Shown here piece after piece: positions 1 through 11,439 of a stretch of DNA of 64,000 bases. Every line of letters begins with the position of its first letter. Within the stretch, counting starts at the first letter, position 1. This stretch comes from Phoma sp. XZ068 (lineage: Eukaryota > Ascomycota > Dothideomycetes > Pleosporales > Didymellaceae), in assembly GCA_004835665.1 (NCBI GenBank), contig RBKR01000001.1:2480001-2544000 (forward strand), given 5' to 3'. The position numbers were made by a program, and so were the translations under genes. A model generated the notes under the pieces. It was not told the DNA's origin, did not search any database, and saw only the letters and a program-made list of their open reading frames with translations.

Positions 1-2
1 TG

Positions 3-818
3 CCAGTGCCGAAGGCTAAAGTTCTTGAAGCACTAAAAATGGCCTTTGTGGGAAATTCCCTCTCAGGGAAGATCACATTACTGGATCTTCCTGAGAAACT
101 GAAAACGTTCAAAGACCAGGACATGCATCCCATCCTAACAACACAAGGTTTGGGTTCAGACATACGCCAATACATCCTCCAGATCAGTGGCTCTCTACTC
201 ACTGCCAGCACCATGGTGCCGTTTGTCAGCTACAAGAACGGCAAGACACCCCTGCTCGCCCCTCTGAATACGTACATTGGTGGGCCGGACAAGGACACTC
301 TTGACACTCTAGGAATAGCTGGCGTTGTACCCGCTGTAGTTGCAACATTGGCAAACGGCATACCAGTACGCTTGGGCGAATTCCTTCCGGCAAAGGAAGC
401 ATATCAGTCCGACAATAGTGGCGGCTTCTTCGCGAATTCGAAGTGGAGGACCCTCGTGTTCCCGCCCATCACCGGGCCATCAGTGTACCCAGAAGCTATC
501 GACACAACGTTCAAGACTATGTCTGACGATCGTTTCTCTCAAAAGTTCTGGGAGGGTGTCGTGAACCAGCCATTGATCCTGAAGGGGGGTATGACTGGGA
601 AGTGCCAACGAGTCTCCTACTTCTTCAACGAGACTCACGCTCAGGTAAAATTCCGGTTCGGCGATGTAACTTTTGGTCCTGCAGCGAGTGGAATTGGTCT
701 GGGCCTTGTTAAAGGTGTCTTAGAAGGACGGTACACGGGTGTGAATGGTTTATCAGCTTGCGCACAAAGTGTGGGGTTCAAACCGCAAAATTGTGAGGAT
801 CTGGCTGGAATTGCATAA
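3..818 (+). CDS. unknown protein, 3' part only
   Basis: The frame is already open at the window edge and runs to a TAA at 816-818, so the true start lies outside. About 271 residues are visible. They are rich in Gly, Pro, Val and Thr, with segments such as GIAGVVPAVVATLANG and FGPAASGIGLGLVKG. Three late Cys residues (in GKCQR, SACAQS and QNCEDL) could form disulphides if the protein is secreted. No transmembrane helix or family motif was recognised. The long uninterrupted frame with balanced composition supports a real exon. Function is unknown. Confidence 0.6.
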   Translation, partial: PVPKAKVLEALKMAFVGNSLSGKITLLDLPEKLKTFKDQDMHPILTTQGLGSDIRQYILQISGSLLTASTMVPFVSYKNGKTPLLAPLNTYIGGPDKDTLDTLGIAGVVPAVVATLANGIPVRLGEFLPAKEAYQSDNSGGFFANSKWRTLVFPPITGPSVYPEAIDTTFKTMSDDRFSQKFWEGVVNQPLILKGGMTGKCQRVSYFFNETHAQVKFRFGDVTFGPAASGIGLGLVKGVLEGRYTGVNGLSACAQSVGFKPQNCEDLAGIA

Positions 819-1279
819 GATCGTACGCAGCTGCACTCAATACTACGCATTTTCCTGATGTTGCCACATTGAAGTAAGTGAGGAGAGAAGACGTCAATGT
901 TCCTATGTTGGGCCGCCTCGCTGCCTAGTTTGAATCGAGCCGTCTCTTCGAAATCTTTCTACACCTTCCGTACCCCTCAGTAACCTATAATGTCATGAAT
1001 TTGGTGTGAGTTTCTATGTATAGCGACAAGACTTGTGGGCGATGTGGCTGCTGCTGCATGGCTGCGGTTGCCCCACAGTTATCAGCCACACACGGCCGGA
1101 GCTGTGCTCCTGATTAGACCTCCCAGCCCCACGCTGCATACAAGGTACGAACCTCACGTAGCTGTGCCACAAACAATGTATCCACCACCGGACTATCGTA
1201 CGAATTACACATAATACCATGGTTTGGTGTATATCTTTCTAACTCGCAGGCCTCACTACATTCACCAAAACTAGGAACA
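819..1279. other. intergenic, nothing recognised
   Basis: This stretch holds the 3' flank of the first gene and the promoter of the HET gene. Only short frames with no protein character are present. No repeat was seen. Confidence 0.5.
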
Positions 1280-3085
1280 ATGATGCTCCCTTTAGGTCGT
1301 CAGATACGCTTGCTCAATCTTCTCCCAGGTGACTGGGATGACCGCATTCGATGTACAATCCAAATCGTCAGCTTAGACAACGACCTAGGATACGAGGCCA
1401 TTTCCTACGTCTGGGGCGAGCTCCCAGAAGAGATGGACATTGAAGTCGACGGACGTATCGTCTCGATCACATGGAACCTCTACGCTGGGCTGCGACGTCT
1501 TCGATACCCTAATCGAATGCGAACTTTGTGGATCGACCAGCTTTGTATTAATCAGTGGGATAATAAAGAGAAAGCAGTTCAGGTGGCGTTGATGAGGGAT
1601 ATATATGGAGGGTGCTCGCAGTGTGTCATTTGGATGGGTGAGATTGAGAGGGAGGGAGGAGATGTATCGCGCTATGATGCGGAGCACGTGTTTGACTTTC
1701 TTCAGAAAGTCGCTGCGGTCGAACATGCACCGATCGAAGGGTTACCTACCCTCTTCCTGGACACGCGCGAGGGTGAAGCTGCTCGAAAAGCTTTCGCTGC
1801 CTTTGCTATGTATGGCAATGCGTGGTGGTCGCGAATCTGGACTGTCCAAGAAGCCATTATCCCGCATTCTGCAGAGCTGATTTGGGGTCCTCTCAGCATA
1901 CGACGAGAGGTTGTTCTCGATGCAGCGCGCAACATTCGCAAAATCCACCAGCCAGATCTCTTTTCGCAGGAGTTTGTGGAACGGCGGTTCGAGCATTTGG
2001 AACTTCTGCGGCGACTGCTGTACCCGGTACATGGCTTCAACCATTCTAAAACAGATGGCACTGTTGATCTGCTCCTCCGCTGGCGCCACCGTCAGGCAAC
2101 AGATCCCCGGGACAAAGTGTACGCATTGCTCGGCCTCATTCGTCCAGGTACAATCCCCAGTGTTCGCCTCGTCGACTACGAGCTCGCTGCTCCTGACCTC
2201 TTCGCTAGAGTCACCGCAGATCTCATCCGACTCGAGGGCGGCTTGAGGCCGTTGCTGGCCGCTACCGAGATGCCGCATTCAACGTCAGGTACACCATCGT
2301 GGGCTATTGACTTTGCATGCTCAAACCGCGTCAGTGGGCGCCAAATGAAATGGTGGAGCCATTCGCATCGCTACCGAGAGTTCTCCGCATGCAAAGACCA
2401 CAGGCTGCAATTCCAGACGCGGAACGAGGGGAAGACGCTTTGCCTAGCGGGAGCATTCATCGACGAGATCCTTGAAGCCAGAGATGTTTTGCATGTGGAA
2501 TTCAACGAGGACGTGCAAAGCGAGCAACTCCGCCGCGCCATTTGGAACTGCCAGTTGCTGACCTCCCTGTACCAAAGCGTACATGCTGGCGCTACTACCT
2601 ATGCAGGTGGAGAATCGTGGAACTCTGCGTTCTGGCGAACGATGCTCGGCGATCTAGCCATGGACGAGTACCCGTTGCATAGAATCGGCGGGAATCGAAC
2701 GCGTTACCTACTCGATTTACAGCATAAGCTCGACGAAGATAGGGCGGACGACTTCGCCCGAGAGCCAGGGGTGCCTTCTCCAGAACACCTCTTTTCTCGC
2801 CTGCAAAAAGATACTCTTGATGAGTCTCTGGCTGGCATGTTGACGAACCAGGCCTTCTTCATTACGCGGTTGGGGTATATCGGTGTCGGGCCACCTGATA
2901 CGCAACCTGGTGATCAGATCTGGATCTTTTACGGAGGTAATGTGCCGTTCGTTATGAGAAGAGCGGGGGTAGGAGAACGTGGGCATCCGCAGTTGGCGTT
3001 AGTTGGGGATGCGTATGTCCATGGTATCATGGATGGAGAAGCCTTAGACGACGAAATTCCTGTGCAGACCGTCGATATTGTCTAG
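1280..3085 (+). CDS. HET domain (heterokaryon incompatibility) protein
   Basis: A single-exon gene of 601 aa beginning at tandem ATGs. Residues about 35-190 carry the HET blocks: YEAISYVWGE, LRTLWIDQLCINQ-like (RTLWIDQLCINQWDN) and a WIWTVQE-like block (SRIWTVQEA). A further DPRDKVYALLGL block follows near residue 275. HET proteins mediate allorecognition and programmed cell death when unlike hyphae fuse. The C-terminus (TRLGYIGVGPPDTQPGDQI, then a VHGIMDGEA block) is a conserved tail found in many HET proteins and also in the broken HET gene at 29.7-32.0 kb. The frame is intact. Whether it takes part in incompatibility cannot be told from sequence. Confidence 0.93.
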   Translation: MMLPLGRQIRLLNLLPGDWDDRIRCTIQIVSLDNDLGYEAISYVWGELPEEMDIEVDGRIVSITWNLYAGLRRLRYPNRMRTLWIDQLCINQWDNKEKAVQVALMRDIYGGCSQCVIWMGEIEREGGDVSRYDAEHVFDFLQKVAAVEHAPIEGLPTLFLDTREGEAARKAFAAFAMYGNAWWSRIWTVQEAIIPHSAELIWGPLSIRREVVLDAARNIRKIHQPDLFSQEFVERRFEHLELLRRLLYPVHGFNHSKTDGTVDLLLRWRHRQATDPRDKVYALLGLIRPGTIPSVRLVDYELAAPDLFARVTADLIRLEGGLRPLLAATEMPHSTSGTPSWAIDFACSNRVSGRQMKWWSHSHRYREFSACKDHRLQFQTRNEGKTLCLAGAFIDEILEARDVLHVEFNEDVQSEQLRRAIWNCQLLTSLYQSVHAGATTYAGGESWNSAFWRTMLGDLAMDEYPLHRIGGNRTRYLLDLQHKLDEDRADDFAREPGVPSPEHLFSRLQKDTLDESLAGMLTNQAFFITRLGYIGVGPPDTQPGDQIWIFYGGNVPFVMRRAGVGERGHPQLALVGDAYVHGIMDGEALDDEIPVQTVDIV

Positions 3086-3635
3086 ACAAGACGACAGCCT
3101 AATGCAGGCATATTCTGATGCGTGAGTTCATGCAATGATTGTGCATTGCCACGTGAGAACACATCTTTGTCTCCGACGGTTTCTTATTTTTTCTCTGCCT
3201 ACATCGTATCTCAGAACTATCCAAAGATGAAAGCGCCTGGACTTGGTCAGGCTGTGATAGAGTCTATGCCATGCCATGCCGTTTTATGCAACGAGATAAA
3301 GACTAGGAAATGCATGCGATGCAGGGAAATGTGTCGATTGAACGACTGAACGGCAAATGGAAAAAGGGACAGCATAAGTATTGGATATCAGAACCGGAAA
3401 AAAATGGCAGTCGAATGGAGAATAAGTGATGAGTCGAGCATCCTCGAAGTCGTGGTGTGGGATCGCTTGGACCGGGTATATTGTCGTTGCTTCATGTCGT
3501 GGTCCCGATCCCCCTGCCTTGTATCCCTAGCTCTTGTGAAGTGAATGAACAAATGTAGGAAAGGTGGTGTTACAGTGCCACAGCACGTAATGTCACTGGG
3601 GCATGCTGGGCTTAGTGTGAAAGCCTCACTAACGA
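3086..3635. other. intergenic between convergent genes
   Basis: The 3' flanks of the HET gene (+) and the kinase (-) meet here. It holds AT-rich sequence and short frames without protein character. Nothing else was seen. Confidence 0.5.
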
Positions 3636-5767
3636 TTACCTCAAGGGTAGTTCAGGCGTTGTGTCGCTCGCATCATCGTCCTCAATCCTCATCTTCAGGC
3701 CGCCCTCAACCCGGATGCCTTGCTTGACCCAGTCGAGCTTTTCAATGTCTTCAAGGCTCTTGCGACCGCGCGAGACCTTCTTCAAGAGACCCTCAACGAT
3801 TTCCCGAGCGCCGGCCCACTCCTTGCCCTTTTCGGGATCCCACTCTCCGTCATCGTCTCCGAACTTGACCCATACCCAATCGCACCTGGCGATTCGGTGA
3901 GCAGCTCTGCTGCGAGCACCCACCTTGCCCGGTGGTGGGTCAAACGGTAGACGCCCTTCCATAAGAGCGTACAATAGAACACCAAGAGCCCAAGCGTCAG
4001 TCGAGCGGCCGTCATATGGCTGGCCTAGTAAGATCTCTGGTGCAGCATAGTCTTCACTACCACAACGGGTTGTCAAAAGAGGAGATTCCGGAGGGGCAGG
4101 TATGCGGCGGGAGAGACCAAGATCCGTAAGTGTCGCAATGGGATACGGATGAGACTGTGGGTTCTTGAGAAGAGGTACGGAAGTGACAGGAATGTTGAGA
4201 AGGACGTCTGCCATGCATTAGTACAAGACTGCTGTGAACGCACTGACCATGTAGAGGCTGCTGTCAAAGAATGGAGAGAACTACTTTCTAGCTTGATGTC
4301 GCGATGCACAACCAGCTTTTTATGCAAGTACCGTACGGCGCTGACCATCTCAGCAAACACACGCTGAACGACGTCTATGGTCAGGATGTCGCGGTGATCG
4401 CTGGCTACATCAAACAGGTCACCACCAGGGCAGTAGGTTAGGACCAAAAGGGCCTGGGCCTCATTGTGATCAAAGGCTCGCAGATGAACGAGAGAGGGGT
4501 GCGAGACCGAGCGGAGCATCTCCACTTCTCGCTTGAGACTTAGTTCGACGCGCTCCTCATCGGCGCCGCCGGCAGGACCGTGCTCGACGACTTTAATGGC
4601 AACGAGCTTGCGAAGGTCTAGCGACTTCTCGTCCAGTGGGTCCTTGGCTGCGATCCTTTCGCACGTGGCGAGGTAGACTGTGCTGAAAGTACCTTGGCCG
4701 AGTTGCCGAACGGGGCGCCATAGCTTCTTCTTCATCTGGGGTCCGTGGCGGACAACAATATACTTGGTATCGTCATCTTCTGTGACGTGATCTTCCTCGT
4801 CCGTGACACTTCGGTTGCTCGCATTGCTGGCAGGAGGCGTAGGCAGACCAGCAGGGCCTTGGGCAGGAACAATGCCGCGCTGCGAGGCGAGATACTGCTC
4901 GCGGCGCAAGCGTTGCTGCACGGTTGCCTCGCCCTCAACAGCAACATTGCCAATGGTAGCATTGCGAGGCCGAGGGTTGTGTAGGGAATCCGGGGTATAC
5001 TCGCTGATGCTGCGGTTTCGCTCACGTGCTGCCTCGTTGTTCTGGTGGGCCTGCATGCGCGCATCTGTAGCCTCCACTGCGGCAGTCTTTAACCTCTGGT
5101 AGCCTTTCTTCTTCAGCGACGGCGAGGGCGAGAGAGTTGCCCTGGCGGACGACAGATATGTGTCATCGCGCGAACTGACAGACGGCCCTCGGGGTCGTGG
5201 TACAGCGCGCTGCCATGGTCCGGGGGAGTCGCCCATCACTAGAGGCGAAGGGAGAGGGGTGAGGTCGCCGAGGGCGTTCAGTGCCGGCGAGGATATGGCC
5301 GAGGAAGGGGACAGGGACCCAGCCAGGCTGTTGTTGGAGCGTGCAGTCCGCAAGAACTTCTCGTCTATCATAATTGGCGCGGTGGCCGACTGGCGCAGCC
5401 CTTCGCTGCCTGTGCCCGCCACGGTGGTGGTGTTGTTCGGGGTATTTCGCGCGGTGGACGTTGTGGAGGGTGGCAGGTCGGTAACGAGGGTCAAGCCGCT
5501 GCTGGGTGCGCGGACGTGCCAGCGGGGGACGTAGAGAGGGAGCGAGGCGTTCGCAGGCGCGTCCTGGGTACCGAAGGATGGGAGGCTGGCGTTCGCGAGC
5601 GACGAGGCAGTGTTCAGCGGCGAAGAGGCAGTGTTGAGATGCGCCGATGGGCCGTGAGTGGCATTGGGGCTGGTTTTGAGGGCTTTGCTCAATTCGCCGA
5701 GGGGAGCAGCAGGTTGGGGGCCGGAGGGAGGGTCACGTTCGCCCTGGGATGACTCGGGGCCGTCCAT
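3636..5767 (-). CDS. Ser/Thr protein kinase, CAMK-like, long disordered N-terminus
   Basis: Two exons (5767-4285 and 4207-3636) with a 77-nt intron at 4208-4284 give 684 aa. The join lies inside the catalytic loop and yields HRDIKLENVLLN, which confirms it. Residues 1-335 are Ser/Pro/Ala-rich and probably disordered. The kinase domain (about 337-640) has the P-loop GQGTFSTV, the lysine motif VAIKVVEH, HRDIKLEN, GSEDYAAPEI and DAWALGVLLYALMEGRLPFD. The metal-binding DFG reads DLG (LTDLGLSRR). About 20 extra residues separate LEN from DLG, and a charged insert follows LPFDPPPG. Catalytic Lys, Asp and Asn are present, so it should be active. It may relate to the Prr1/Npr1-type fungal kinases, but the subfamily is uncertain. 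Confidence 0.9.
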
Positions 5768-6829
5768 GGTGTTTGTACTTTGGACGACGCGGGGGACTCA
5801 CTACTGTCTGGCTGGTTGGATGGCTTGTGCTCCTCCGGTCATCAACTCTAAGATAGCGCGCCCACTGGTGCAGACACCCGCCCGCCAAACTGGATAGCCT
5901 CCAGCTGCAAGAGGAATAGCGCGCGGCTACAACGAGATTGGGCGAAAGCTTGATGGCTAATTCAATAGCAATGCGGCACGCCGTTGTCGAGGAATTCATC
6001 GTTGCTAGCTGCGAGCACTTGTCGCCCGCAATTGCCATGCCTCCATCCAACACAGAGTCTGCGAGGACCCATTAATAGAAACGCAGGACGAATGCTCGAC
6101 GCGTCTAGCCTATGAGAGAGCTGTGCGCAAGCACGAAGGCGTGCAGGGCTAGATTGCTTGGAGTAAGCCTATGTGCCTAGATGCACTACCATGCAAGGTT
6201 CATGTATCCCCAGCTTTTGCGCTGAGCACTGTTTTAACCCTCTCACCTGTGTTCGTTTCTGGAAGCCACTCTCCTTTTCATCACATTGCAGCCTCGCATC
6301 ACAACGCTCAATTAGGCAGCTGTGAGCCTCAAGTCTAGACTCTCTAGGCAATACGAACTAGAGCGGGACGAAATCATTAGCACATCACGCTCTCAGTAAT
6401 AAATCCTCAAATCACCGAGCATAGTCAGGTCGTGCCTGCCTTGTTCTTGTCGATTTACGCCTAGCACAACGTTGCAGGTTGATGTGCTTACCTTGCCTTA
6501 TCGTACAGCCAGACCAAACCCGAGGATCTCTATACTTAGATGTTCAGGTGTAAGACAGAGAGCTGCTGCGTCGACAACATGAGAGGTCACTGTGAATAGA
6601 GCCATCATTATAGTCGTAGTCTATTGGCTATACATCCGATTCGTCAAACTATCATTCTATTACGCGCAAAAAGATGCTTTGCAGCCAGAGACAAGTGGGC
6701 TGCGTCCGATTGCCTCGCCGTGTGGGTACTGACGGTGTCCCAAGATTTGATATTGTACAGGAAGTTCGCTGGAGTTTGGAAAGCCATGGTCCTGGACGCT
6801 GCCTGCCACTGTAAGATCATCCGCTTTCA
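5768..6829. other. intergenic, kinase promoter and 3' flank of next gene
   Basis: About 1.06 kb between two minus-strand genes. It must contain the kinase promoter. Only short unconvincing frames were seen, and no repeat or RNA gene. Confidence 0.5.
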
Positions 6830-9800
6830 CTAAGCTGGCTTCTGGCCATAGGTGTATGGCTGCTCAGGACTGCCTGGGGAGAGGCTGTAGGAAGAGTAGC
6901 CGTTCATATACCCACTGTTGTACTGACCAGGGTTGCTAAAGTGATATGGGTTGGTGCCCGCGTACGAAGATGCATCCCCTTTGTGACGACCTTGATAAGA
7001 GGAACGACCGCTCCATCCTTGAGAGTGCCAGTTGGAGCCATAATTACCGCGTGGATCGCCGTGCGACTCGTACTTATTAGACACGCTGTGATCCTGCAGA
7101 GGTGGCATATGTGCCTGCTCATCTCGACCTGTGTCATTTCCATAGTAGCCGGTAAGAGTAGACTGGGAGTGGTGAGTGGGGACCGCGTGCGGCAACAGAG
7201 TAGATGCACTAGGAGTGGGCAAGGCAACAGTAGCTGAGTGATGCGGTCCGGGGTTTGGCTCAGAGAGTTTCTCCACTGTCTGTTGCGTATGAACCATAGC
7301 CTTCTGGATCTCTCTAAGACTAGACTCCATTTCGATCGTCTTCTTCGACTGCTCTGTCAGCGCACCGATGACCTCATCCTTGAGGAAGTTCTCGAGCTGA
7401 TCGAGCTTGAGGCTGACACTGTGTGTTTGGTTGCAGCTGTCATCGGCTTTCTCACTGATAGAGCTGATTTGGGATGTCAAGCCTTCGATGTATTTCTTCA
7501 TGGTGACCACAAGTTGTTCGTGCTTCGCATTTGTTGCGCTGATTTGTTGCTTGCTGTACATATCGAGGGCATCGTACGTGGTTTTACCGACCACGTCCAG
7601 ATGTTCATTGGTCATGAAGAAGTGGTCCTCGATGGTCTTGTGTGTACGTGGAGAAGCCCAAGGACCTGCAGAATCAGCGCTGATGCCACCGCGCGGCATC
7701 GGCTGCATTGAAACGTAAGGACCGTGTAGCTTGTTCAGAGGACTGGGAACGGCACTCGGACACACAGTGCGAAAGTCACCGTTGGAATCGGTGCGTGGGC
7801 TTGCACTGTTCAGCATGTCGGTAAGCTTCGATGAGGAGATGTCCTGTTGTAGACGAGCTGGGTCACCGTTCGTTGCTGGAAGAAGCTGGCTTTGCTCTCC
7901 GAGGCGTAGTTCTTGCTTGACTCTAGTTGCTATGTCAGCATCATTGCGTTGCTGCGGCGCTTGTCTCTCCCGTGCTTGCGCGTCATCGTTGGTTGTTGTC
8001 TGTGTCTTCGATGAGTCTGATTGAACATCGTTCTCACTGCCCTGGTACACCATCTCGATCGAGCCGTTGTTAGAATCCTCGCGCAGTTGTGATAAATTGT
8101 ACTTGAGCGGCGAAAAAAGCATGCGGTTTGCGTCAGTCTGAGGTGAGAGTTAGCCTAACGTAAATGAAACGGTGGGAGGACAAGGCGTTGGCAGTCGCGG
8201 TTAAGGTAAGAGAGCCAAGTCACATGGGTGAGGCAGGAGCAAGTTGCGCAGACCCACTCGTTTGCGAGTCCGAGAAGGAGCGTTTGTCACTTACGTTCTG
8301 CGAAGGGCTTTCACCATCGTTAAAAAGCTGGATCGAGCGATTTGAAGGTGAATAGAAACGCGGTGGTAGCGGACTCAATCGACGCCCAAGTCGCTCGTTG
8401 TAGTGATTTTCATCGCTGCGACTTGACAGAGGAAGCTGCAATAAGTCACGCTTTTCATCAGCCAGTGGAGCACTGCGGCCACCGTGCTTTACCTCACCAA
8501 CCCTATCTTCTTCGACATACGGCCATTGAAGTGCCTCACCTTCTATGAGTTTGGAGTAGTCCTCGGCAGTGTATGGGCGAAACTTCGTTGGGCTCACGCC
8601 ACCGTTGCCTTGAATGGCAGTCTTTGGAGGCGAGGGGCTGAGCGCAAACATCGGGAACTGCAAATGCACTTGCGTACCTCTGTCCGGTAAGCCACCATAG
8701 CTTTCACGTAGATCTTCGTGAGAAGGAGCTCGACGCAGTGGGCTTGGTGGGTTCACAGGAAGGCGAAACTCTGGAGGTGTGTCTTTTGCGGGTGGAGTAG
8801 GAGGTATAGAATCGAATGATGAGTTTGCTGTCGCCTGCCCTTGAGGTGGTGTATTCTCTTTTTCTGGTGACCTACGTCCAGCTGTCCTATGGCGACGGGT
8901 GGCAGTGTTGTAGTGAGTCTTAATCGGGTTGGTGTGAAGGAACGCTTTGGCAGGCAGAGACTTCGCAGTATCTGATCGAAGGACTTTCGTGGGCGTCTTC
9001 AGTACGCGAGCGGACTTGATTGGGCGCGGCTCAATGCGTCGTGCCTTGCGAGAAGGGGTCGTTCCGAGGACTTGCGCTGCCTTCGATGGCATTGCTGGTG
9101 TTGTAATAGTACTAGACGTCCTGCTAAATGTGGGGATACTGACACCGAAGAGCTTCTTCTTGGGGCTTTTGGTGGGCTCGTCACTCTCTGTCTGATTTTC
9201 GCTGCTCGCAGCCCTGCATTGAGCGCGTAAGTCTTCCGTTCGAATGAAGACCTTGTCTGGATCGATAGCTCCTGATAGGTGTCAGTCTTCAAGTTACTGA
9301 ATTGCTGTGCAGTATTACATACCCGTAGTTGGCGTGGGAGGTATCTGACCGGTCATCTTGAACAGCTTCTTTTCTGCGCGGGACTCGATCTGAGATCTCG
9401 TTGTAGCCTCATCTTCATCCAATGCCTCTAACTGAGCTTGGGCTGCAGAGGCACTGCGGTAACTGCGCTCAGACTGCCTGGAGCGCGCGGTCGAGCCATG
9501 TCGACTAGGTACCGAACCACAATCTGACTTGCGCGGTGAACTGCGCGATTGGTCCATGAGACCAGAAAGTGTGGTCATTGCTGATGAGCGGTATTTGCTT
9601 GCTTGAGAGCCAGACTTGGGGAGTGCGAGACGCAACTCATCCAGCTCGAAAGGGGATGTCAGAGGCGTAGTCGCTTCAGAACGTACGGCTTGCTGTGTTG
9701 ATGAAGAAGCAACGCGCTGGGGATGTTGACCGCTGCCTTTCGTATGAGACAGTGCATTGGCAACGGCGTTTGGTCCAGTCGCATCGCGGGACGGAGGCCA

Positions 9801-9857
9801 GTGGGGTATGGCAATCGGCGGAGGCCTCTTTTTGTGGTCGGAAGCCGGCGTAGACAT
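6830..9857 (-). CDS. large low-complexity/coiled-coil protein, function unknown
   Basis: Three exons (9857-9323, 9271-8295, 8137-6830) with introns of 51 nt (9272-9322, GTATGT donor) and 157 nt (8138-8294, GTAAGT donor) give 939 aa. All joins keep frame, and the two internal exons have no other plausible start. The first 500 residues are Ser/Pro/Arg/Lys-rich with SP and TP sites (for example SPEKENTPP and PPTPPAKDTPP), as in a cytoskeletal or cell-cycle phosphoprotein. Residues about 660-800 look like a coiled coil (KLDQLENFLKDEVIGAL). The end is Tyr/Gly/Ser-rich. No enzymatic domain was seen. It lies between a kinase and Cdc42 on the same strand. No family was recognised. Confidence 0.8.
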
Positions 9858-10609
9858 CTTTCGGTGGGCTAGTCTCCGTCTTGACTACAAATCAGTCGCT
9901 GCAGCGCGTGTGTAGGCGCAGTCTATCAGTATAATTGCACTGGTGCAGGCGGACCAATCGCTCTCGTCCAAGAAGGCAGGGCGATTCATGTCCCAAGTAC
10001 TTGTGAACTTGCAAGTCCAGAGAAGTTCCAACAGAAATGAAAAAGTGGAGGTGCAAGTGGTGAGGTGGGCTGCAGCCTGCGATGTCAGTTTCTTTCACGC
10101 GCGTAGAAACGTTGGCACAGGCAACCGAACAACAAACAAACATAGCTTTCACCTCGTCCAATGTCACTTCAGACGAAGAAATGGGGCGTCGCTCCTGAAT
10201 GCTCGGGAAGAGAGTTGCTCTTCTACGAATGATGGAGGACCATTGCAGTGCATACCGCTCAGACGATCCGGCGCGGCGCTCTATGCAGATTCCTGCGGCC
10301 TGTCCTGACTGATATGTACCTGAATGGACCCACTTCCGGTGACCTTTTGATATGGCGTAAGTGCTCAGCTCTTCTTGCCGCCAAGTCCATTATTGTTCGC
10401 ATCATTTGCTGTTTGGTTAGAGCCGGAGACAGCAAAAACTTGAGTGGAAAGTCGTGGAAGGGGAGCATGGGCAAATTCATAGCTTAGAAAAAAAACCGCT
10501 ACCCACAGATGGCGCCAAAGAGGTATCCAAAATTCACGCCCAGTCAAAAGTACTGCAAACCAAAGCTCCTCAAGCCCTTGACACTGCACGAACGACCCCA
10601 CGCTCATGC
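9858..10609. other. intergenic
   Basis: The promoter side of the 939-aa protein and the 3' flank of CDC42. Only short overlapping frames with poor composition were seen. Confidence 0.5.
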
Positions 10610-11439
10610 TCAGAGTATAATGCACTTCTTTTCCTTTTTCGGTCCCTTGCCCTCTTTCCTTGTTGCTGGTGGCTCAAGTGCTGCTACGATTGCCTGTAAT
10701 CACATCAGTATTCTGCTTTCGTATCCATTCCGTGTTCCTGCTTACCTCGTCGAACACATCCTTGAGCTTGTACTGTGTCAGAGCTGAACACTCGACATAC
10801 TTGACTGCGCCGAGCTCCCTCGCCATTCGCTCGCCATCTTCCCGCTTTACTGGAGCCATCCTCTGCTTTGACAGCTTGTCCTTGACGGCATTATCTTCCC
10901 TCAAATCAACTTGTGTACCGACAATCAGGCACGGGACACCAGGGCAGTGGTGGTGCACTTCTGGGAACCATTTCTCGCGTACGTTTTCGAAGGACGCAGG
11001 CGATGTGACGGAGAAGCAGACGAGGAATACGTCGGTCTGCGGGTATGAGAGGGGTCGGAGTCGGTCGTAATCCTCCTGTCCGGCAGTATCGAAGAGACCA
11101 AGGGTATATGGCTCGTCACCAATCCTTCGCAACAGTCAATCATAGCTCATGTTGCAATCCAGCTCCCACAAAGTATGTGTGGCAATCACCTGGAGAGGGT
11201 GAGAAGGAGGAATAAGGGGAACTCACATTACAGTGACGGCGTAGTTGTCGAAGACGGTAGGGACATATTCGGAGGGAAACTTGTTCGTGGTGTAGCTGAT
11301 GAGGAGACATGTCTTGCCGACAGCACCGTCGCCGACGACGACGCACCTGTTGGGGGAGCTGTTAACGACTGTCTGCGTAATGCGCACAGGGCAGGCAGAG
11401 TAGGAGATGCTGGGCGTACTTAATTGTCGCAACTACCAT
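10610..11439 (-). CDS. cdc42: Rho-family GTPase Cdc42
   Basis: Four exons (11439-11420, 11346-11227, 11124-10746, 10693-10610) with introns of 73, 102 and 52 nt give 200 aa. The first exon encodes only MVVATI plus two bases of a Lys codon. The protein has the G1 motif GDGAVGKT (10-17), switch I YVPTVFDNY, G3 DTAGQEDYDRLR, the Rho-type TQVDL, and the Cdc42-specific run FPEVHHHCPGVPCLIVGTQ. The C-terminus is a Lys-rich stretch ending in the CAAX box CIIL, and terminal Leu predicts geranylgeranylation. It is the master regulator of cell polarity and hyphal tip growth at the plasma membrane. The tail is about eight residues longer than the usual 191-193 aa protein. Confidence 0.97.

Noticed and set aside
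4208..4284. Apparent frameshift within the kinase domain
   Set aside because: A 77-nt intron restores HRDIKLENVLLN exactly, so the gene is intact.
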